DNA from: an uncultured Marinobacter sp.
GTDB lineage: Bacteria > Pseudomonadota > Gammaproteobacteria > Pseudomonadales > Oleiphilaceae
DNA length: 64,000 bases
Direction of reading: 5' to 3'
Assembly: GCF_946886895.1 (NCBI RefSeq)
Contig: NZ_CAMPJO010000013.1
Coordinates: forward strand, 33,143 to 97,142
The notes below the pieces were generated by a model. It did no database searches. It saw only the letters and a program-made list of their open reading frames with translations, and was not told the DNA's origin. The position numbers were made by a program, and so were the translations under genes. Of the stretch, positions 45,996 through 55,724 are shown piece after piece. Numbering within the stretch: the stretch's first letter is position 1; each line of letters opens with the position of its first letter.

Positions 45996-47192
45996 TCAGC
46001 CGAGCGTCGTGAGCGCCTGCTCCAGGCGTTCAATCACCCGCTCCAGCGTGGCTTTCGGGCAACCGATGTTCAGGCGCATGTACCCGCTGCCCGGGCTGCC
46101 GAACGTCAGTCCGGGATTCATGCCGACACCCGCCTCCTCCACGAAGAAGCGCTTCAGCCCGGCGTCATCCAGCTTCAGCCCGCGACAATCCAGCCACACC
46201 AGGTAGGTGCCCTCGGGCGCCCGGGTACGAATCCCGGGCAGGCGCTCGCTCACCGCCTGCACCACGTAGTCCCGGTTGCCCTGCAGGTAGGTCATCAGCG
46301 CTTCCAGCCAGGGTGCGCCGTGCCGGTAACCGGCCTCAAATCCGGCAATACTGAACGGGTTGCACTGAGGCAGGTGCAGGGATTCGAAGACCGCTTTCAG
46401 GGCCTTGCGCTGGTCGGCATCGGGGATCACCAGGGCGGACAGTCCCAACCCCGGCATGTTGAAAGTCTTGCTCGGTGCCACGGCGGTCACCAGCGCATCC
46501 TCCGGCCCGGCCAGGGTGGCCAGTACCCGATGTTCAGGGCCGTCGGCAAAGGTCAGGTCGCAATGGATCTCGTCCGAGACCACCACCAGTTGATGGCGAC
46601 GGGCAATGGCCAGTACCGCACGCAGCTCCTGCTCCGACCAGACCCGGCCCACCGGGTTATGGGGCGAACAGAGCAGGAGAATCCGGGCATCGGGCCGGGC
46701 GGCACACTGTTCCAGGTGGTCCAGATCCATGCGGTAATGGCCCGTATCCCCCTGCGCTCCGGTGCCTGGCAGCAGGGGATTTTCGATCACGGTCCGGCCA
46801 CTGTGCCGGATCGAACTGAAAAACGGCGGATACACCGGCGGCTGGATAATCACGCCCTCACCGGGCCCGGCGTAGGCCATGCAGGCGGCATTCAGGGACG
46901 GAACCACACCGGGCGCCATCAGGATCCACTCCCGCCGGATATCCCAGTGATGGCGCTGTCGGAACCAATCGATCATCGCCTCATAGAGGCTGTCCGGGAA
47001 CAACGTGTAGCCGTACACCGGGTGCGCTGCCCGCTCGGATAACGCCCGGGTGACGGCCTCTGGCGCGGCGAAGTCCATATCGGCCACCCACACCGGAATG
47101 ATATCTTCCGTGCCGAATACCGCCTTGCGGGCATCGAATTTCACGGAACAGGTATTTTCGCGGGCAACGGGCTGATCAAAGGGACTGGGCAC
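45996..47192 (-). CDS. PatB/MalY-family PLP-dependent C-S lyase
   Basis: A 398-residue aminotransferase-fold enzyme with WVADMDFAAPEAV, CSPHNPVGRVW, DEIHCDLTF and the PLP lysine in APSKTFNMPGL, all typical of MalY/PatB cystathionine beta-lyases. The start is GTG 47192 with GGAGAG 5 nt upstream; longer in-frame alternatives lack support. It may act on cystathionine or cysteine conjugates. Confidence 0.87.
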   Translation of the reverse strand: MPSPFDQPVARENTCSVKFDARKAVFGTEDIIPVWVADMDFAAPEAVTRALSERAAHPVYGYTLFPDSLYEAMIDWFRQRHHWDIRREWILMAPGVVPSLNAACMAYAGPGEGVIIQPPVYPPFFSSIRHSGRTVIENPLLPGTGAQGDTGHYRMDLDHLEQCAARPDARILLLCSPHNPVGRVWSEQELRAVLAIARRHQLVVVSDEIHCDLTFADGPEHRVLATLAGPEDALVTAVAPSKTFNMPGLGLSALVIPDADQRKALKAVFESLHLPQCNPFSIAGFEAGYRHGAPWLEALMTYLQGNRDYVVQAVSERLPGIRTRAPEGTYLVWLDCRGLKLDDAGLKRFFVEEAGVGMNPGLTFGSPGSGYMRLNIGCPKATLERVIERLEQALTTLG

Positions 47193-47402
47193 AGGGGCTC
47201 TCCACAGCGGATTGAAAGGCTGACGTGGATCATTGTGGTGGGCCAGACGGGCCATCGCAACCGTTGCCGAAGCCGCTGTCAGGCTCTCAAACCCCCGGCT
47301 TTGGTCGAACACCGGCGATTAATGCTTGCCCGGAGAGCCTGATAATTGCGAACCTAACGGTTTATTCATTCAAAATTCCTTCAACGCTTTTCGGAGCCTT
47401 CG

Positions 47403-48290
47403 ATGCTTGGCCAGATTCTTTCCACGATGGCCCCGGTGTTCCTGATTACCGGTTGTGGCGCTCTGTACGGTCGTTACCGTACCCCGGATATCCGCGGCCT
47501 GAACGTCTTGACCATGGAACTGTTCATGCCGCTGCTGGTGTTTGCCGTATTGGCGGACCAGCAGGCGCCCATGCAGGATTATGCCAAGCTCGCCCTTGGC
47601 GCTACCGTGATCGTGCTCGGCTCCGGAATCCTTCTGTATCCGGTGGCAAAGGCACTGAAGCTGAACCTGAAGACCTTTTTGCCGCCGATGATGTTTAACA
47701 ACTCCGGTAACATGGGTATTCCCGTGCTACTCCTGGCATTCGGCGATGCCGCGTTACCCGCGGCCATTGTTCTGTTTATTGTGGAGATGCTGCTGCACTT
47801 CACCATTGGTCTGTACATGCTGGACCCCCATTCTTCCATCGTTCAACGCCTTCGGCTCCCGATAGTCTTTGCCTGTATCGCCGGCCTGGCTGTCAATCTG
47901 AGTGGTCTTTCCCTTCCGGGCTGGCTACTGGATAGCATGAATATGCTGGGTGAAGTGAGTATCCCGCTGATGCTGTTTGCACTGGGCGTGAGGATGCTTG
48001 AAATCGACTTCAACGACTGGAAACTCGGCTTGCTTGGCGCCATCGCCTGCCCGGCCAGCGGGTTGATCCTGGCGTGGCCGATGATCGCCGTTCTGGACCT
48101 TCCGGGCATGCAGGTGGCGGCCTTGTGGGTCTTCGCAGCCCTGCCCCCGGCCGTGCTGAATTATCTGGTGGCCGAGCAGTATAACCAGGAGCCGCACAAG
48201 GTCGCCTCGCTGGTACTGCTGAGTAACCTGGGCAGCCTGGTGGTCATGCCCGTTGTGCTCGGGCTGGTGTTCGCAGCCGGCTACGTCTGA
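47403..48290 (+). CDS. AEC-family transporter
   Basis: A 295-residue auxin-efflux-carrier-type protein with about ten helices. FNNSGNMGIPVLLLAFGD carries the conserved NxGNxG motif, and VSIPLMLFALGVRM the second crossover. GGAG precedes the ATG. Likely exports or imports small organic acids. Confidence 0.85.
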   Translation: MLGQILSTMAPVFLITGCGALYGRYRTPDIRGLNVLTMELFMPLLVFAVLADQQAPMQDYAKLALGATVIVLGSGILLYPVAKALKLNLKTFLPPMMFNNSGNMGIPVLLLAFGDAALPAAIVLFIVEMLLHFTIGLYMLDPHSSIVQRLRLPIVFACIAGLAVNLSGLSLPGWLLDSMNMLGEVSIPLMLFALGVRMLEIDFNDWKLGLLGAIACPASGLILAWPMIAVLDLPGMQVAALWVFAALPPAVLNYLVAEQYNQEPHKVASLVLLSNLGSLVVMPVVLGLVFAAGYV

Positions 48291-48380
48291 CGCCGGGCCG
48301 GGCCTTGCAACTGTCTGAACTTTGGCCGATGGTTAGGAACGAATCTGGCTGATTGAATTCACGATACGGAGGTCTGCCCC

Positions 48381-50882
48381 ATGAGTGTTCTTCTCCTGCT
48401 GATCAGTGCCCTGGTGCTGATCTATCTGGGTATCGGCGGCACCACGGCCGCAGCGGTAATGTCCGTGGCGACGGTGGTTGGGCTGTTCCAGGATGACTGG
48501 CACATCATCAGCATTCTGGCCGGCGGCCTGCTGCTGGCCCTGGCGCTGATCCTGCTGTTTCCCGGGGATTTGCGCCTCGACAAACTCAGCCGCCCTCTCC
48601 TTGGCTGGGTTCGCAGCCGCCTGCCCAGACTCTCGGACACCGAAGCAGAAGCCCTAAAATCCGGCTCGGTAGACTGGGACGGCGAACTTTTCTCTGGCAA
48701 GCCCAAGTGGAACAAGCTGCTGGATGCCAAACCGGCGCACCTGACCAGCGAGGAGCAGGCCTTTCTCGATGGCCCGGTGGAAAAGCTCTGTGCCATGCTG
48801 GATGACTGGAAAATCACCCACGAACAGTACGACCTGCCAGACAAGGTCTGGAAATTCATCCGCGAGAACGGCTTTTTCGGCCTGGTGATTCCGAAAGAGG
48901 ACGGGGGGCTGGGTTTTTCCAACACCGCCCATTCCGAGATTGTCATGAAAATCTCCACCCGCAGCGTCTCGGCGGCGGTGACCGTGATGGTGCCCAACTC
49001 CCTGGGTCCCGGCGAGCTGCTGATGCACTACGGCACCGACGGGCAGAAGCAGCATTATCTGCCGAGACTGGCCGGCGGTGAGGAGATTCCCTGCTTCGCC
49101 CTGACCTCTCCGGTGGCAGGCTCCGACGCCGGCGCCATCCCGGACAAGGGCATCGTCTGCAAGGGCGAGTGGAACGGCAAAGAAGTGCTGGGCCTGAAGG
49201 TTACCTGGAACAAGCGTTACATCACCCTGGCCCCGGTGGCGACCATCATCGGCCTGGCCATCAAGGTCTACGACCCGGACAAGCTGCTGGGCGACAACGA
49301 CGAGATTGGTGTGACCTGTGTGCTGGTGCCCCGGGAAACCGACGGCGTCAACGCTGGCGCCCGCCACTTGCCGATGAATACCGTGTTCATGAACGGGCCG
49401 ACCTGGGGGAATGATGTTTTCATTCCCATGGAGCAGGTCATCGGTGGCCAGGATATGCTCGGCAAGGGCTGGACCATGCTGCTGGAGTGCCTGTCCATCG
49501 GCCGCTCCATCTCCCTGCCTGCCCTGGGCACTGGCGCCGGCAAGGTGGCCAGCCTGGCCACCGGTTCCTACGCCTACACCCGGGAACAGTTCGGCCGCTC
49601 CATCAGCCAGTTTGAGGGCGTGCAGGAGGCTCTTGAGCCCATTGCCGGCTACACCTACATGATGGATGCCGCGCGGCTGCTTACCTCCGGCATGCTGGAC
49701 CGGGGCGTACGCCCCTCCGTACCGTCAGCCGTGCTGAAATACCGCAACACCGACCTGATGCGGGAAGTGATCAACCACGCCATGGACGTCGTCGCCGGCC
49801 GGGGTGTGATTACCGGCCCCCGTAACTTCCTGGCCCGGGCTTACCAGGCGGTGCCCATTGGCATCACGGTGGAAGGCGCCAATATCCTCACCCGCAGCCT
49901 GATGATCTTTGGCCAGGGTTCCATCCGCTGCCATCCGTTCATTGTGGAGGAGATTGAAGCCGCCGGCATGGAGGACGAAGACAAGGCCGCGAAGAAGTTC
50001 GACGGTATCTTCTACCGCCATCTGGCTCACACCACCCGCAACGCCTTGCGGGCCTTCCTGCTGGGTCTGACCCGGGGCTGGCTTGAATCGGTGCCGCGTC
50101 AGGGTGAGATCAAACCCTGCTACCGCCAGTTGGCCCGGTTCTCGGCCGCCTTCGCGCTGATGACCGACGTTACCCTGCTCACCGTGGGCGGTGGCCTCAA
50201 GGCACGGCAACGGCTTTCCGGGCGGATGGCGGACTGCCTGGTGCAGCTGTACTACGCCACCGCCGTGATCAAGCAGTGGCATGAAGAAGGCTATCCCGAC
50301 GACCAGCGGCCGCTGGTGGAATGGTGCCTGAAAACCTGCCTGCGGGACCTTCAGGGCTCCATGCGGGAGGCCATCATCAACTTCCCGGTACCGATCCTGC
50401 GCTGGCCGCTGCGCCTGCTGGTCTTCCCGCTCGGTGCCACGGGGCTGAACGGCCCGGACGACAGGCTTGGCGCCACGGTGGCCAAAACCATTGTCGAGGA
50501 TACCCCGGTACGCCAGCGCATCAGCCGTGGTGCCTATACCACGATGGACCCGGATGATTCACTGGGGCGGGTGCTCAATGCCTACAAGCTGGCGAACGAG
50601 ACGGCAGAGGTGCGTAGCCGGCTGCACGAGGCCATCCGCAATCGCAATGAGGATGAAATCGATGGCATTGCCCTGCTGATGGGCCACGAGCGTAAGGCGT
50701 TGGTGGACTGGGCCTGCACCGAGGGCATTGTAAAGGCGGACGAGTGCGACACGTTACTGGAGGCACTCACCGCCCTGTATGACGTGATCCGCGTGGATGC
50801 CTTTGATGGCGACGGGTTGAAGGCCCTTGCCCGTTGCGCCAAAGGGAAACGCAAGGTGGTTGAACGGCCAGCGGACGAGTAA
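48381..50882 (+). CDS. fadE: Acyl-CoA dehydrogenase, FadE type
   Basis: An 833-residue FadE, close to the 814 of E. coli. Two N-terminal helices (about 3-55) anchor it to the membrane. The dehydrogenase core has GGLGFSNTAHSEIVMKIS, FALTSPVAGSDAG and GKGWTMLLECLSIGRS. The C-terminal domain is the FadE-specific extension. It catalyses the first step of fatty-acid beta-oxidation. GGAGGT precedes the ATG. Upstream 48291-48380 holds no gene. Confidence 0.93.
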   Translation: MSVLLLLISALVLIYLGIGGTTAAAVMSVATVVGLFQDDWHIISILAGGLLLALALILLFPGDLRLDKLSRPLLGWVRSRLPRLSDTEAEALKSGSVDWDGELFSGKPKWNKLLDAKPAHLTSEEQAFLDGPVEKLCAMLDDWKITHEQYDLPDKVWKFIRENGFFGLVIPKEDGGLGFSNTAHSEIVMKISTRSVSAAVTVMVPNSLGPGELLMHYGTDGQKQHYLPRLAGGEEIPCFALTSPVAGSDAGAIPDKGIVCKGEWNGKEVLGLKVTWNKRYITLAPVATIIGLAIKVYDPDKLLGDNDEIGVTCVLVPRETDGVNAGARHLPMNTVFMNGPTWGNDVFIPMEQVIGGQDMLGKGWTMLLECLSIGRSISLPALGTGAGKVASLATGSYAYTREQFGRSISQFEGVQEALEPIAGYTYMMDAARLLTSGMLDRGVRPSVPSAVLKYRNTDLMREVINHAMDVVAGRGVITGPRNFLARAYQAVPIGITVEGANILTRSLMIFGQGSIRCHPFIVEEIEAAGMEDEDKAAKKFDGIFYRHLAHTTRNALRAFLLGLTRGWLESVPRQGEIKPCYRQLARFSAAFALMTDVTLLTVGGGLKARQRLSGRMADCLVQLYYATAVIKQWHEEGYPDDQRPLVEWCLKTCLRDLQGSMREAIINFPVPILRWPLRLLVFPLGATGLNGPDDRLGATVAKTIVEDTPVRQRISRGAYTTMDPDDSLGRVLNAYKLANETAEVRSRLHEAIRNRNEDEIDGIALLMGHERKALVDWACTEGIVKADECDTLLEALTALYDVIRVDAFDGDGLKALARCAKGKRKVVERPADE

Positions 50883-50894
50883 TAATCCAGTCAG

Positions 50895-50923
50895 TGGTGG
50901 CCCGGATATCGCGGGCCACCACC
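50895..50923. terminator. Bidirectional hairpin between fadE and RcnB-like gene
   Basis: GTGGTGGCCCG and CGGGCCACCAC pair perfectly (11 bp) around 7 nt. It is 13 nt after the fadE stop and just beyond the end of the convergent gene. No T run. Confidence 0.5.
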
Positions 50924-50928
50924 GGTTA

Positions 50929-51234
50929 TCAGCGTCCGTTCACGATATCTATGATCTCGCGGGTGTCCTTGATAATCGTGTACACCCTGTCCTCTATTTC
51001 AACACGCTGGCGACTGCCGTCGAGGTCGTAGACGCGACCGTAACGAAGCAGGTCTTCGTCAAAGTAGTCACCCTCGCGGTAATCCAGCTTTTTCTGCCAA
51101 CCCGGTGGTAACGGCTGACCGCGTTCAACCTTTTTCTGCAGCCCTGGCGGCAGTTGTTCACCGGGCGGCTGGGCCGTGGCCGGCATCGACACGATGAGCG
51201 CACCCAACAGGGCAACTGGCAGAGACCATTTCAT
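50929..51234 (-). CDS. Small secreted RcnB-like protein
   Basis: A 101-residue protein with a signal peptide (MKWSLPVALLGALIVSMPATA) and LPPGLQKKVERGQPLPPGWQ, then DLLRYGRVYDLDG. The LPPGW and YGRVYDLDG pattern resembles the RcnB/anti-virulence family. Start 51234 chosen because AGG sits 7 nt before it; ATG 51240 is too near the ribosome site. Confidence 0.65.
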   Translation of the reverse strand: MKWSLPVALLGALIVSMPATAQPPGEQLPPGLQKKVERGQPLPPGWQKKLDYREGDYFDEDLLRYGRVYDLDGSRQRVEIEDRVYTIIKDTREIIDIVNGR

Positions 51235-51431
51235 AGACATACCTCATTATCGTATCCGTGGGGGTTCGCTTCCAACATTCGTACCAGCAAGCTGACGCGG
51301 TTTCTGCCATCGGGGTTCCCCGCCATCGTGTAGGTAGAAATGCTTAAGCCACTTTATTCTGTCGTGAAATTAGTTATAAAATAACCGTCATCTATTCTTT
51401 TTCAGAATATAAACATATTCCGGCAGGCTAT

Positions 51432-52202
51432 ATGGAACTCCAATTCGACCGGGTCACCAAACGTTTCGGCGACCTGAGTGTCATCAAACAGTTCGACACG
51501 ACCATCAAAACCGGAGAAATCGTCGCGTTGGTCGGCCCCTCCGGTTGTGGCAAATCGACCCTGCTGCACATGGTCGCGGGCTTGCAAAGCGCTTCCACCG
51601 GTACACTGACCGCCAATGGGAAATCCATCGAAAAGCCGGCCCCGGAGCGGACCCTGGTGTTTCAGGAGCATGCACTCTACCCCTGGATGACGCTGATCGA
51701 AAACGTCGCTCTGGCCCTGGAGTTCCAGGGCCAGCCAAAGCAGACCGCCCGTGAAGAGGCCAATAAATGGCTGGGCCGGGTCAAGCTCACCGGTTTCGAG
51801 GCGTATTACCCGCACCAGATATCGGGTGGCATGCGCCAGCGTTGCGCCCTGGCCCGGGCCTTCATTGCCCGGCCCCAGGTGCTGTTGCTGGATGAACCGT
51901 TCGGTGCGCTCGATGCGCTGACCCGCATGACCCTGCAAAGCGTTTTGAAGGATCTGATCGACGACGAGCGCCCGACGGTGGTTCTCGTCACCCACGATGT
52001 CGACGAGGCCCTGTACCTGGCGGACCGGGTGCTGGTGTTCAGCAATCGCCCGGCCGTTGTGCTCAAGGAAATCACCCTCGAGCACATCCCCAAAACCCAC
52101 GATCTGTCGGCCTTCGCTGACATCCGTCGTAACGTTCTTAACCTGCTCGGTATCGACACCGACACACCCTCAACCGGCGTTGAGAAAGGAGAAGCTATAT
52201 GA
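51432..52202 (+). CDS. Nitrate/sulfonate/taurine-type ABC transporter ATPase
   Basis: A 256-residue ATPase: Walker A GPSGCGKST, signature ISGGMRQRCALARAF, Walker B LLLDEPFGALD. The GMRQR signature variant is typical of the TauB/SsuB/NrtD subfamily. It overlaps the next gene (ATGA) and forms an operon with the binding protein and permease. Substrate not identifiable. Confidence 0.9.
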   Translation: MELQFDRVTKRFGDLSVIKQFDTTIKTGEIVALVGPSGCGKSTLLHMVAGLQSASTGTLTANGKSIEKPAPERTLVFQEHALYPWMTLIENVALALEFQGQPKQTAREEANKWLGRVKLTGFEAYYPHQISGGMRQRCALARAFIARPQVLLLDEPFGALDALTRMTLQSVLKDLIDDERPTVVLVTHDVDEALYLADRVLVFSNRPAVVLKEITLEHIPKTHDLSAFADIRRNVLNLLGIDTDTPSTGVEKGEAI

Positions 52203-53182
52203 TTCGCTCATTACTGATGGCTGTTCTGGCCCTGGTGATCGCCAGTCCGGCCGCTGCGGCAGAAGAATTCCGGGTCGGTTACGTCCGGGTTATGGACGAC
52301 GCCCAGGCCATGCTGGCCTATGAGGCAGGCCTGTATGAAAAGTACGGACTCGATGCCAGGCTGGTCGAGTTCAGCTCCGGCACCGACTTGATCAAGGGCA
52401 TTGTGGGCGGCCAGCTCGATATCGGTGTACTTGGCTTTTCCAACGCCTTCACCTGGGTATCCCGTGGCGCCGACCTGAAAATCGTTGGCGGCGCCCAGCG
52501 CGGCTACCACTCCCTGCTGGTGCGTGAAGATTCCGGCATCGAGTCGGTGGCGGACCTGAAGGGTAAAAACCTCGCGTCCCAGAAGCAGGGCAGCACCGCC
52601 GACATCGTGCTGAAAGGCGTGATGCTGGACAACGCCGGCCTGCAGCCCGATGACCTGAACATCATGGGCGTGGCACCGGCCGTGGCCGTTCAGTCCCTGG
52701 TGGGTGGTCGTGTCGATGCCGCCTTCCTGTTCGAGCCGTACGACCGTATTGCCCAGCTGGTGGCGCCGGTCAAACAGATCTATGAAATCGGCGAAGTCTG
52801 GCCTTTCCCGTGCATGGTGGTGATCACCTCCGCCGAAACCCTGAAGAACCGGAAAGAGGCTCTCTGGGCAGCGCTGGATGCCCAGCGTGAGGCCATCGAT
52901 ATGCTGGAAAACGAGCCCGCCAAGGCCGCTCCGCTGATCACCGACTATTTCATCAAGGATGAGTTCGTGGAGTCACGTAATCAAGGCAGGATTCCCGCCG
53001 AGACAGTGATTACCCAAGCCATTCAGACCAACGACTTCAGCGCCAGGCTGACCGAGGCCGACATCCGCCGCATGAAGGAACTGGCCGGCATCATGAAGGC
53101 CCAGGGCATTCTGCCGGCAGACGGTGACTTCAACGTCGACGCACTGCTTGACCTGTCCTGGCAGAAGGCCCGTGAGCTTTAG
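52199..53182 (+). CDS. ABC transporter substrate-binding protein (SsuA/NMT1-like)
   Basis: A 327-residue periplasmic protein with a signal peptide (MIRSLLMAVLALVIASPAAA/AEE) and an NMT1/SsuA-like fold: FRVGYVRVMDDAQAMLAYEAG, SSGTDLIKGIVGGQLDIGVLG, GRVDAAFLFEP. It is the receptor for the transporter encoded by its neighbours. The ligand cannot be told from sequence; the lack of sulfonate or nitrate enzymes nearby leaves it open. Confidence 0.87.
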   Translation: MIRSLLMAVLALVIASPAAAAEEFRVGYVRVMDDAQAMLAYEAGLYEKYGLDARLVEFSSGTDLIKGIVGGQLDIGVLGFSNAFTWVSRGADLKIVGGAQRGYHSLLVREDSGIESVADLKGKNLASQKQGSTADIVLKGVMLDNAGLQPDDLNIMGVAPAVAVQSLVGGRVDAAFLFEPYDRIAQLVAPVKQIYEIGEVWPFPCMVVITSAETLKNRKEALWAALDAQREAIDMLENEPAKAAPLITDYFIKDEFVESRNQGRIPAETVITQAIQTNDFSARLTEADIRRMKELAGIMKAQGILPADGDFNVDALLDLSWQKAREL

Positions 53183-53184
53183 GC

Positions 53185-53955
53185 ATGAGCACTAATCAAA
53201 CCACCGGCGTCGCCAGCAAACGGGCCTATGCGGTCGCTATCGCTGTCATCCTTTTCTTCTGGCAGGTGGCGGCCTGGTTCCTGCCGGACTTCCTGATGCC
53301 GGACGTGCCCGCAGCCTTTGTACGCCTGTGGGAGGAGCTCAACAGTCCCACGTTCTGGGAGGGGCTGGGCAACAGCATGATCCGGCTGAGCGCCGGCTAC
53401 GGCTCCGCGATTGTGCTGGGCATCCTGATCGGGCTGGTGGGTGGCACCCTGAACGCGGTCCGTAGCTCGCTCAAGGCCGCCATCATCATTTTGCAGTCGA
53501 TCCCGTCCATCGCCTGGGTGCCACTGTTTCTTATCCTGATGGGCTTCGGCAACCTGCCGATCATCGTGGTAGTGGCCATTGGCGCCTTCTTCCCCACCGC
53601 TCTGAGTGTGATGAACGCCACCGAGAGCGTGGAGAAGGTTCATATCTCAGCCGCCCGGGTGATGGGCGCCTCGAAACTGCAGATGCTCAAGCGGGTGTAC
53701 TTCCCGGCGGTGACACCGGAACTGATTACCGGCGCCCAACTGGCTTTCGGCAACGCCTGGCGGGCGCTGATTTCCGCCGAGATGATCGTGGGTTTCAGTG
53801 CCGGTCTGGGCAGATCCCTGGCCTATTCCGGCGAAATCGCCGACATGACCGGCGTAATGACCAACATTCTGGTGATCGCGGTTCTGGCTGCGGTGATCGA
53901 CCAGGTCATTCTCGAACGCATCAAGCACCGTCTGCTGCGATACCAGTATCTGTAA
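53185..53955 (+). CDS. ABC transporter permease (TauC/SsuC type)
   Basis: A 256-residue permease with six helices and the EAA-like motif AARVMGASKLQMLKRVYFPAVTPELITG. It starts 2 nt after the binding-protein stop. Completes the three-gene importer. Confidence 0.9.
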   Translation: MSTNQTTGVASKRAYAVAIAVILFFWQVAAWFLPDFLMPDVPAAFVRLWEELNSPTFWEGLGNSMIRLSAGYGSAIVLGILIGLVGGTLNAVRSSLKAAIIILQSIPSIAWVPLFLILMGFGNLPIIVVVAIGAFFPTALSVMNATESVEKVHISAARVMGASKLQMLKRVYFPAVTPELITGAQLAFGNAWRALISAEMIVGFSAGLGRSLAYSGEIADMTGVMTNILVIAVLAAVIDQVILERIKHRLLRYQYL

Positions 53956-54146
53956 CGCCTTTTAACCCTTCCGGGAGGCGTCAGTCTCCCGTCATTTCTT
54001 GACAGACTCCACACTTTCCGACTATTACTGAATGTCAGTTCAATTGGCTGTATCTGCAACCTTTTCAGAAAAAAAGTCTGAATAACAAAGAATAACGAAC
54101 CGACGGCACCTTGGCCGCCGACTTGAACCGAAAGGGGTGTATTTCC

Positions 54147-54935
54147 GTGAACGACCAGGCCGCGGGCGAGCGAACAACGCCTTCCCCGATCATCCTCGAA
54201 ACCCGGAACCTGCAAAAGGATTTCAAGGGTTTTAGCGCCATCAACAACGTCAATGTGAAAGTGAAGACCGGCAGCATCCATGCCCTGATCGGGCCCAACG
54301 GGGCCGGCAAAACCACCTTTTTCAACCTGCTGACCCGGTTTCTCAAAGCCAGTGCCGGCCAGATTCTCTATGACGGCAAAGACATTACCCACGCCCGGCC
54401 AGCGGGTATTGCCCAGCAGGGCCTGATTCGCTCGTTCCAGATCTCGGCGGTATTTCCACACCTGTCCGCCCGGGAGAACGTGCGTATTGCCCTGCAGCGT
54501 ACCCTGGGCGTGTCGTATCAGTTCTGGCGTTCCACACGGGTGCTGGATCAGCTGAATGAGGAGGCCCAGGCGACCCTGGAACTGGTGGAGCTTGGCCCTT
54601 TTGCCGACACCAAGGCCGTGGAACTGCCTTATGGCCAGAAGCGGGCCCTGGAAATCGCCACCACCATCGCCCTGAAACCCCGGCTGATGCTTTTGGACGA
54701 ACCCACCCAGGGCATGAGTTCCGAGGATGTGGGCACAGTCACCGATCTGATCAGACGAGTGGTCGAAGGCCGGACCATCGTGATGGTGGAACACAATCTG
54801 AACGTCGTCGCCACCCTCGCCGACACCATCACCGTCCTTAGCCGGGGCGAGGTGCTGGCGGAAGGCGATTACAACACCGTCTCTACCAACCCCGCCGTGA
54901 TGGAAGCCTACATGGGAACCACCGATGCAGCCTGA
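54147..54935 (+). CDS. Branched-chain amino acid/urea-type ABC ATPase (LivG/UrtD-like)
   Basis: A 262-residue ATPase: Walker A GPNGAGKTTFFNLLT, a LivG-like loop (LIRSFQISAVFPHLSAREN), a degenerate signature LPYGQKRALEIA and Walker B LMLLDEPTQGM. The GTG at 54147 has AAGGGG about 9 nt upstream; a TTG at 54111 is also in frame. It overlaps the next ATPase by 11 nt. The pair powers the LivH/LivM channel downstream. Confidence 0.88.
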   Translation: MNDQAAGERTTPSPIILETRNLQKDFKGFSAINNVNVKVKTGSIHALIGPNGAGKTTFFNLLTRFLKASAGQILYDGKDITHARPAGIAQQGLIRSFQISAVFPHLSARENVRIALQRTLGVSYQFWRSTRVLDQLNEEAQATLELVELGPFADTKAVELPYGQKRALEIATTIALKPRLMLLDEPTQGMSSEDVGTVTDLIRRVVEGRTIVMVEHNLNVVATLADTITVLSRGEVLAEGDYNTVSTNPAVMEAYMGTTDAA

Positions 54936-55644
54936 CCAGCGCCCCGAGTTACTGCGAATCGAGAATCTGCATGCCTGGTATGGCGAGTCCCACATTCTTC
55001 ATGGCATGAATCTGACATTGAGGGAAGGCGAGGTGATCACGCTTCTGGGCCGAAACGGGTCCGGGCGCACCACCACCCTGAAAGCCATCCTTGGCCTGGT
55101 GGGCCGACGCACTGGCTCGATCAGGATCCACGGCACTGAAATCATCAACATGCCGACCCATCGGATTGCCCATGTCGGCAAGCTCGGCTACTGCCCGGAA
55201 GAGCGTGGCATCTTTGCCTCTCTCAATGTCGACGAAAACCTGGAGTTGCCCCCGGTGGTCGCTGAGGGCGGCCTGTCGGTGGAGGAGATCTACACCATGT
55301 TCCCGAACCTCAGGGAACGGCGAAAAAGCCAGGGTTCCAAACTCTCCGGGGGCGAGCAGCAGATGCTGGCCATTGCCCGTATCCTGCGCACCGGCGCCAC
55401 CCTGCTGTTGCTGGATGAAATTACCGAAGGGCTGGCCCCGGTGATCCTGAAATCCCTGGACCAGGTGATTCGCAAGCTGCGGGAGAAGGGCTTCACCATC
55501 ATCCTGGTGGAGCAGAACTTCCGTTTTGCCGCGCCGCTGGCGGATCGCCACTACGTGATTGAGCACGGCCAGGTGGTGGAGCAGATTGAGGCCGCCGATC
55601 TTGAGGCCAAAAAAGAGCAGTTGAACAGACACCTGAGTGTCTGA
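54925..55644 (+). CDS. Branched-chain amino acid/urea-type ABC ATPase (LivF-like)
   Basis: A 239-residue ATPase with GRNGSGRTTTLKAI in place of the usual GxxGxGKT, so the Walker A Lys is Arg. Signature LSGGEQQMLAIARI and Walker B LLLLDEITEGL are normal. Arg at this position occurs in some LivF homologues as I recall, so it may still work in a heterodimer with the LivG-like partner. Co-translated with it (11 nt overlap). Confidence 0.87.
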   Translation: MQPDQRPELLRIENLHAWYGESHILHGMNLTLREGEVITLLGRNGSGRTTTLKAILGLVGRRTGSIRIHGTEIINMPTHRIAHVGKLGYCPEERGIFASLNVDENLELPPVVAEGGLSVEEIYTMFPNLRERRKSQGSKLSGGEQQMLAIARILRTGATLLLLDEITEGLAPVILKSLDQVIRKLREKGFTIILVEQNFRFAAPLADRHYVIEHGQVVEQIEAADLEAKKEQLNRHLSV

Positions 55645-55724
55645 GTCCGTGGGCCTGGGACGCCACAAGCGCTCCGACCCGGAATCTGATAAGACCGTAA
55701 TCTAACAAAAAAAGGAATCCCACT

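Noticed and set aside
51241..51431. Possible small gene between the RcnB-like gene and the ABC operon
   Set aside because: Only an AT-rich divergent promoter region is seen; no start with a ribosome site and coding-like frame.
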